Shown piece after piece: positions 58,676 through 64,000 of a DNA stretch of 64,000 nt. This DNA is from Buddleja alternifolia (Eukaryota; Streptophyta; Magnoliopsida; Lamiales; Scrophulariaceae): positions 26,846,843 to 26,910,842 of the forward strand of contig CM033404.1 of the NCBI GenBank assembly GCA_019426215.1, given 5' to 3'. A program made the position numbers and the translations under genes. The notes beneath the pieces were generated by a model that was not told the origin of the DNA, did not search any database, and saw only the letters and a program-made list of their open reading frames with translations. Numbering within the stretch: the first letter of the stretch is position 1; the number at the start of each line of letters is the position of its first letter.

Positions 58676-59790
58676 CACGTTGTTACTATTCACAATTTTT
58701 TTTTAATCACTATTTAATTAAATATCTTTTTCCAAACATATTTCCCACATTAATTTTTCATGTAAGTTCAAACTTATCCATCTAATGGATACTTTAGTAT
58801 TTATTCATAGAGTTTCAATTTGAGGTTTGCGAAGGGACCTTAGGGAAAATTAATTTTAGCTCCAAGTAAATTAAATCAAATTATCATCACATGATAATAT
58901 TTAATATTACTTAACAATATTTAATTCCACTAAATAAATATTGTTGCACTCTAAAATTAACTTCAATTTATTTTTGAGTTCCTATTCTTTCGTAAAGAAA
59001 TATTTCATTAACTCCTCTATTAAAATATCCGTGAAGAAATAAAATTGAGACTACTTTTATTTTATTTCTCACATCTTATCCTATAATGCTCAATTTGCTT
59101 CTTATCAACTTTCCAAATGAAAAACTATTTTTCATATAATTTCAGCGACACTTCATTTGAAACACTTTGGCCAAAGTTTTAGAAAAGTCGAACATTGCAA
59201 ATCCATTATAGGGGATATATCTTATCTCTTATAGAGATTATAGATCTCATATGAATGTCCTTTCCAATCACATTTTTATGTCATTACCCAATGTATAAAG
59301 TATATTGGCCACCGAAGACCTCACTTCTAAATACATCAAAACAATGTGCACTAGATGCATTAGTCCACGACAATCATAGGATTAAGAGTTATTGTTCAAA
59401 ATTATTTATTTTCGATAGTAGTCAAAATAAATAATTTGATTGGTCCGGTTCAGTGTTTCAATCTAATTGATTTACACGAATATACTATATATGGAATCCC
59501 TATTCCCATGATTAAGACAAATCATCGAATATAGCATATTATAGTCTTTAGCAGATAAGACGCCCATTCTTATCGCCGACTATAACCAATTTATAATAAC
59601 ACATGATATACGTAATCCAAGTCTTTCATGGAACATCACTTCCATTTGGATTCTCATATGTAATTATGGACTATACCTATCCCATAGGACATTTAGTAAT
59701 ACTCATAACTTCTAATATATATTATTTATTTATTCATAATAAACACATTAAATAATTGGATTTTAGGGCACATTCCTAACAGAGTTGGTA

Positions 59791-59870
59791 TTTAAGATTC
59801 CATATTCTTAGGTTCATTACAGCTGTAGTTTGTGCTGTAATGTACACATTACAGCACAAAACTACAGCAC
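59791..59870 (+). repeat. Copy of the mTERF downstream sequence plus hairpin
   Basis: 59791-59837 repeats 31049-31096. Its end, GCTGTAGTTTGTGCTGTAATGT, is at once followed by the inverted copy ACATTACAGCACAAAACTAC, giving arms of about 22 bp around a very short loop. Confidence 0.8.
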
Positions 59871-59999
59871 AAGTAACATACATGGTCATGCAAAGTATAT
59901 ATTAGATATTTACACATTATTTATATACGGTTATACATAGATATATATAGTGATTATATGTTTAAATTTTCATTTCTTATATATAAAATAATTGAACAA

Positions 60000-60001
<2 letters not shown>

Positions 60002-60040
<39 letters not shown>
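60002..60040. repeat. (TA)n microsatellite
   Basis: An uninterrupted TA run next to the inverted-repeat element. Confidence 0.9.
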
Positions 60041-60041
<1 letters not shown>

Positions 60042-60285
60042 CCCACACTATTTTATCTCAACTTCACGGTTTTACACTTTCTTATATATTAGCATATTTT
60101 GACGGAATATTCTGCCAGAATTCAACACATGCGGCGGGGTGAGATAAAAAAGTGTAAAAAAAAAGTTTGGATAAAAAAGTGTAACAAAAAAAATTTGTTT
60201 ATTCCGCCGGAATATGATAATATATTGAAAAGTGTAAAACCCATAAAGTTAAGATAAAAAAGTTTTAAAAAAAAAGGGTTTGGTA
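60041..60285. mobile_element. Small inverted-repeat element (MITE-like)
   Basis: Two arms of about 60-70 bp (60051-60110 and 60201-60262) are inverted copies, sharing TTTTACACTTT, ATATATTA, ATATT and CGGAATA blocks. The centre repeats GATAAAAAAGTGTAA. The target duplication is unclear because the left flank is a TA run, so the superfamily is not assigned. Confidence 0.6.
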
Positions 60286-61012
60286 AAGAGAGATTTCGTC
60301 AATCTTACCATTGAAGATGACTTAGTACATGTATAGAGAGAATCTGAATGCTTAAATATTGCAAATATAATCCGTAAGAATCGATAAAACTACAAATCTG
60401 CATAGTTAAGAGTAAAAAGATAGATTTTTTATAAGAAGAAATTTGTAGAATAAATTGAATGGTAAAAATGTCATGTTAAAAAATATAAATGATGAATTCA
60501 AAACTTAAAACAATAAAATTATACAACAAAAATAACAAATAACTTTCTGGAAGAATCCAAAAGATGACATAACTAAAATTGAAATGAGATAAGCAAATGC
60601 TAAACTCACCTTAGAGTAGACAAATCAGAATAAAAATAAATAATTCAAAAGACAATCAATAAAAAAAGTGCAAAAACTCAAAAAGTTCGGGTGAATTATT
60701 GTTTTTACCTCAGATATATATATGTATATACATTGATATGACGTGAAATTTAAGTCACGCTATTAGTTGAATCCCAATTGAAATGTTGCGGAAAATAGGT
60801 ATGGAATGAATCGGGTTCGACCTACGACACGATACAATAACTCTTCTTAACAAGTGGTGAATAGTAATTTTAAAGTACTCATTGAAAATCACTTCATAAT
60901 ATATAATATATAAATATTAATTAGTTAGTATTACAGAAGCATTTAATGGATCTCGGGCTTAGCATTTCATTAGTCATTTTAATGAGCCACTTAGCTTATA
61001 ACACTACTATAA

Positions 61013-61345
61013 AAATGACCTATGATAGCGGTTTTTTTGGGTCTATGACAGCGGTTTTAACCGCTGTTATAGGGGTGGACCTATGGCAGCGGTTACAAAA
61101 CCGCTGTAATAGGTCTACCTATGACAGCGGTTCCCTGAACACCGTTGTGAAAAAACCAAAAAAATAAAAATAAATAACGGACTTGTGGCAGCGGTTCTCC
61201 CAAAACCGCTGCCACAGTTCTCACCTGTGGCAGCGGTTCTGGGAAAACCGCTGCCAAAGTTCTCACTTGTGGCAGCGGTTCTGGGAAAACCGCTGCCACA
61301 GGTGAGAACTGTGGCAGCGGTTCTCCCAGAACCGCTGTCTTTTTT
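61013..61345. repeat. CACTA subterminal repeats with hairpins
   Basis: About ten copies of CAGCGGTT or its complement AACCGCTG are arranged as hairpins, such as GGCAGCGGTT-n-AACCGCTGCC, joined by AGTTCTCAC or its complement. Such repeats bind the element's own protein in En/Spm. Confidence 0.9.
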
Positions 61346-61629
61346 TCTGTTTTTTTTTAATCATTTATTGCGCTGTCATGATAGTGCCTGTACAGTAATA
61401 TGCAATGATCCAACCAACAAATTTCAACTAACAACAAAACATATTCAACATAAACAAACATCACCCCAAACTTCAATATTACCATCTTTTTCCTCTAACA
61501 ATAAAATATTATAATCTCCAACAAAATGTACAATTAACTAATTAAATTACTAATGACCTTACGAAATACAATAAATCAAATCTCAATTTATAACAAGTCA
61601 CAATGTACAAAAACTAAATTACCTAATTT

Positions 61630-64000
61630 CTAAGGAGCTGCTAAGAAAATGTAACGTGCAACTTCGCAGCGTACTTCATCAATTTGCTCATCAGTATAGA
61701 AGGATTGACAATCCTTAAAGTACTGCAAGATATATGTATATATATAGAGATTAATTGCAAAGTGAAATAACATTTCAATTACTTACCAATTAAGGTTTAA
61801 TAATTTCAAAAGTAATAGAATTAAGTATATATATATATAAGGATTATGTATACCGCTGTTGGGATTATAGATAGTCCGTGGCTAATAATCTCTTTCATGA
61901 ATCTCATAACGAAATAGCCACAATCCACCTTGTTGGTCTGCCGGAGGCACTACAAAAGCAATCAAAATTACGTTGTATTAGAAGACGAACTTCTATACGA
62001 ATATATAATCTCATGAACCTAGAAAACGCTAACCTTTATAGTAAACCATTTACAGACCGAGTTTTTGGATTTGTTGGATTGGTTGTTGCAGTTTGCACGA
62101 AATATGTGCACAGCTCTATAAAAAACAAGATAATATGTTAAAAACAAGAAATTATGTGAAATAAATACAATTTAAAAAAATACTAAATATAATGGATACA
62201 TTGATTGAATGAAAAACTTACTGATTGAATTTTAGTATCATATCATCTCGGTATTGCGGCTCACCATGCACAGAATCCAGATAGTAAAAAATCTCTTTAA
62301 ATGGATTAATTGCAAGCAACAACCAATGACCCCTACAAAGCATTCAAAAGATAAGTTGAAAATTTGTTTTGCGTAGCTAGTTTTACAAATTAAAGTCGAG
62401 TCTTTAGTAGCTCACCCGGTGTTGTAAGGTGCAAGAAATAACTTATTTTGTTGTGTACTCTGCATCATAGCACGCGCTATGTACTGCACTTGTTGAACTG
62501 ACGGGTCTGTTTGAGCAGCTATGGAATGTGGGCTAAGGAACCCGAAACTTGCTTCTTTTCCTTCGGGGATCACGTAGTTAAACCACAAACACCTAAATTG
62601 AGCATAAAAAATGAATTTCGAGTGACGAAAATAATCGTAGTTTAGATGTAATAAAATAATTAAAAAACTTACTTTATGTACGCTGTAATGATAGAGGCTC
62701 CTATTTCTTTTCTACACAGAAGGTGATAGATCTCCTCCTTCCCAATGAATTCTGGGAATGAAAGATTCATAATGGCTTCGTCCATATATATATTGATCAG
62801 GGCACCAATTTTCATCATCTTCGTGCACTTTCCCAGAAATACAAGGTCATTAGGGAGTCCATCCAGTTGAAGATCTGCACATATGTCTACTTCACCTGCA
62901 GGCTCGGCCACTTGAGATTTTCCTTTGACAGCTGACCGCTTCGACGTCCTTGACTTACGGTTTCCAGATGATTTGGACTGTTTAAGCAAGAAAATAAAAT
63001 ATAAATGTTACACACCAAAGTATATTTAGTAACCTCAAACAAATTGTTATAATTTATTAATGACTAACTATTAATTACATACCGGTGCAGCAGTGACAAT
63101 GACAAGACTCGCTGGCCAAGCAACAAAGGTACACAGAGCATGAGAAATGGAGAATATTTCATCATTGAGAGGGACGGGCAGGAGTGTATTAGCCTCAACT
63201 GCAGTGTCAATGCGTACTTTCACATTGTTGGTGGCTAATTGACAGTTGTGAAGTGTTCTATCAGTCTCTGATCGATTGTATAGCTGTCCTTTAGCCACCA
63301 CACGATATGATGGAGATGAAAGTGCTAATTGACATGGAGTGATACCCTACACACACACGTATATATATATATATATATACAACATTATATTAGAAAGTTT
63401 TGTATGATTTACAGAAAATAGAGAGTCGCAAGTTGTATGATTAATAAACAAGTTCAAATTTTTACCTCAGGAAGCATCTTATAACCTGGTTCTGGGCTGC
63501 TATCTTTCAAAGAAATGACGTCATCTTCATGTGGCTGACGCGAGTTAGGGGCTTCCAAAACATCAATTCGTTGTTGCATGGCAACCATAGTTTCGGAGAG
63601 GTTTTTCACTATGTTTCTCAAGTTTTCCATCTCCTTTTCTGAAGCAGGCTTTGGATCCTTAAAATAGTCTCTTTGTGAGACCCCAAAGCCAATAGGTCAT
63701 CTCGACCCCAAAGCAGGCTATGGCTAGTGCTCTCTTGTGAAATGCTCTCCTGTAATGATATATTTTTTAAAATTAAAAAAAATAGTGAACCTTGTGCTTT
63801 TAATAGTATTTCAATAAAACAATTAATAGAGCTAAAATTTCCAATAACTCACCATTTCATTCACCACTCTTCTAACATTTTCGTTATCAATTTGATTTGT
63901 CGGATCGGAACGCGAAACCCTCCACACGAGTGCTCGTGTCACATCTGTACAATCGGATCCCGCATCCCTTCTTTTATTTATCTATATTTTCATTAAAAAA
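61630..64000 (-). CDS. CACTA-encoded transposase-like/Ulp1 (C48) peptidase gene, partial
   Basis: Minus-strand exons with GT-AG borders: >64000-63853, 63749-63466, 63346-63083, 62977-62673, 62592-62416, 62332-62222, 62115-62034, 61949-61854 and 61722-61630 (stop at 61630). The first exon (TRALVWRVSRSDPT, NENVRRVVNEM) resembles plant En/Spm-type transposase proteins. A coiled coil follows (ENLRNIVKNLSETMVAMQQR). The C-terminal exons form an Ulp1-like cysteine peptidase: GGHWLLLA (His), FYYLDS (Asp), QTNKVDCGYFV (Gln and Cys). Exon phases join cleanly from 63346 to the stop. Exon 63749-63466 is 284 nt, not a multiple of three as its neighbours require, and holds an 11-bp repeat GACCCCAAAGC at 63679 and 63704, so a frameshift is likely. 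The 5' end is off the window. Substrate and role in transposition are unknown. Confidence 0.8.

Larger units (their letters stand above)
58037..59781 (-). repeat. 5' LTR of a minus-strand, probably Copia, element
   Basis: 1745 bp; the minus strand starts TGTTAGGAATGTGCCCT and ends CATTTTCCCAACA. TATA box CCTATATAAAGG at 58529-58540. A 20-bp perfect palindrome lies at 58656-58675. The interior to the left has no pol, so the element may be non-autonomous or truncated. Confidence 0.85.
61002..64000 (-). mobile_element. CACTA (En/Spm) transposon, open at right window edge
   Basis: The left terminus is CACTACTATAAAAATGACC, the CACTA signature, preceded by TAA as a possible 3-bp duplication. It is followed by 330 bp of subterminal repeats built from GGCAGCGGTT and its complement. 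The carried gene is read on the minus strand and ends 280 bp from the subterminal block. The right terminus is beyond the window. Confidence 0.9.

Overview
The window is nuclear DNA of a flowering plant, most likely a eudicot; the species cannot be named from the sequence. The evidence is a plant-type organellar mTERF gene, Ty1-copia elements primed by initiator-Met tRNA (including a Sirevirus), a hAT, three Mutator-like elements and a CACTA transposon. It is a gene-poor, transposon-on-transposon region. One intact host gene (mTERF, 28862-30073) is visible. Nearly everything else is mobile DNA in various states of decay. All coordinates and counts were worked out by eye.

Layout. 1-11262: a minus-strand Sirevirus with env-like ORF, pol, gag, primer site and 5' LTR; its 3' LTR lies left of the window. 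It sits inside an older non-coding LTR element (to 15225). 15832-20512: a complete non-coding LTR element with perfect GGTGG target duplications. 21160-21853: a small hAT with 8-bp duplications. 22300-25327: a Tnt1-like Copia remnant whose integrase is split by an inversion, followed by a truncated solo LTR of another Copia family. 25366-25900: a LINE RNase H remnant with poly(A), then two nested Mutator-like elements (25905-28051 and 26966-28038).

28052-32070 is the host-gene island. A third Mutator-like element (32071-33688) and a solo Gypsy LTR (33713-34203) follow. 35974-52296 holds a Copia copy in the order integrase(C half)-RT-RNase H-LTR-leader-gag-protease-integrase(N half). Its two outer ends are almost adjacent in a normal element, so it reads as a circularly permuted one-LTR copy. 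A different Copia (36670-45118, minus strand, AATAC duplications) is nested inside it. 52297-55169 is the 3' end of a Gypsy element with a 57-bp tandem array. 58037-59781 is the 5' LTR of another minus-strand element. 61002 to the edge is a CACTA transposon carrying a multi-exon gene with a transposase-like N-terminal part and an Ulp1-type (C48) peptidase domain.

The most interesting signals are the permuted Copia, a short CpG-containing motif scattered over the Sirevirus in all reading frames and in non-coding parts, a second element equally dense in TCGA, and a 38-nt GT-AG segment exactly at the Sirevirus gag-pol frame change.
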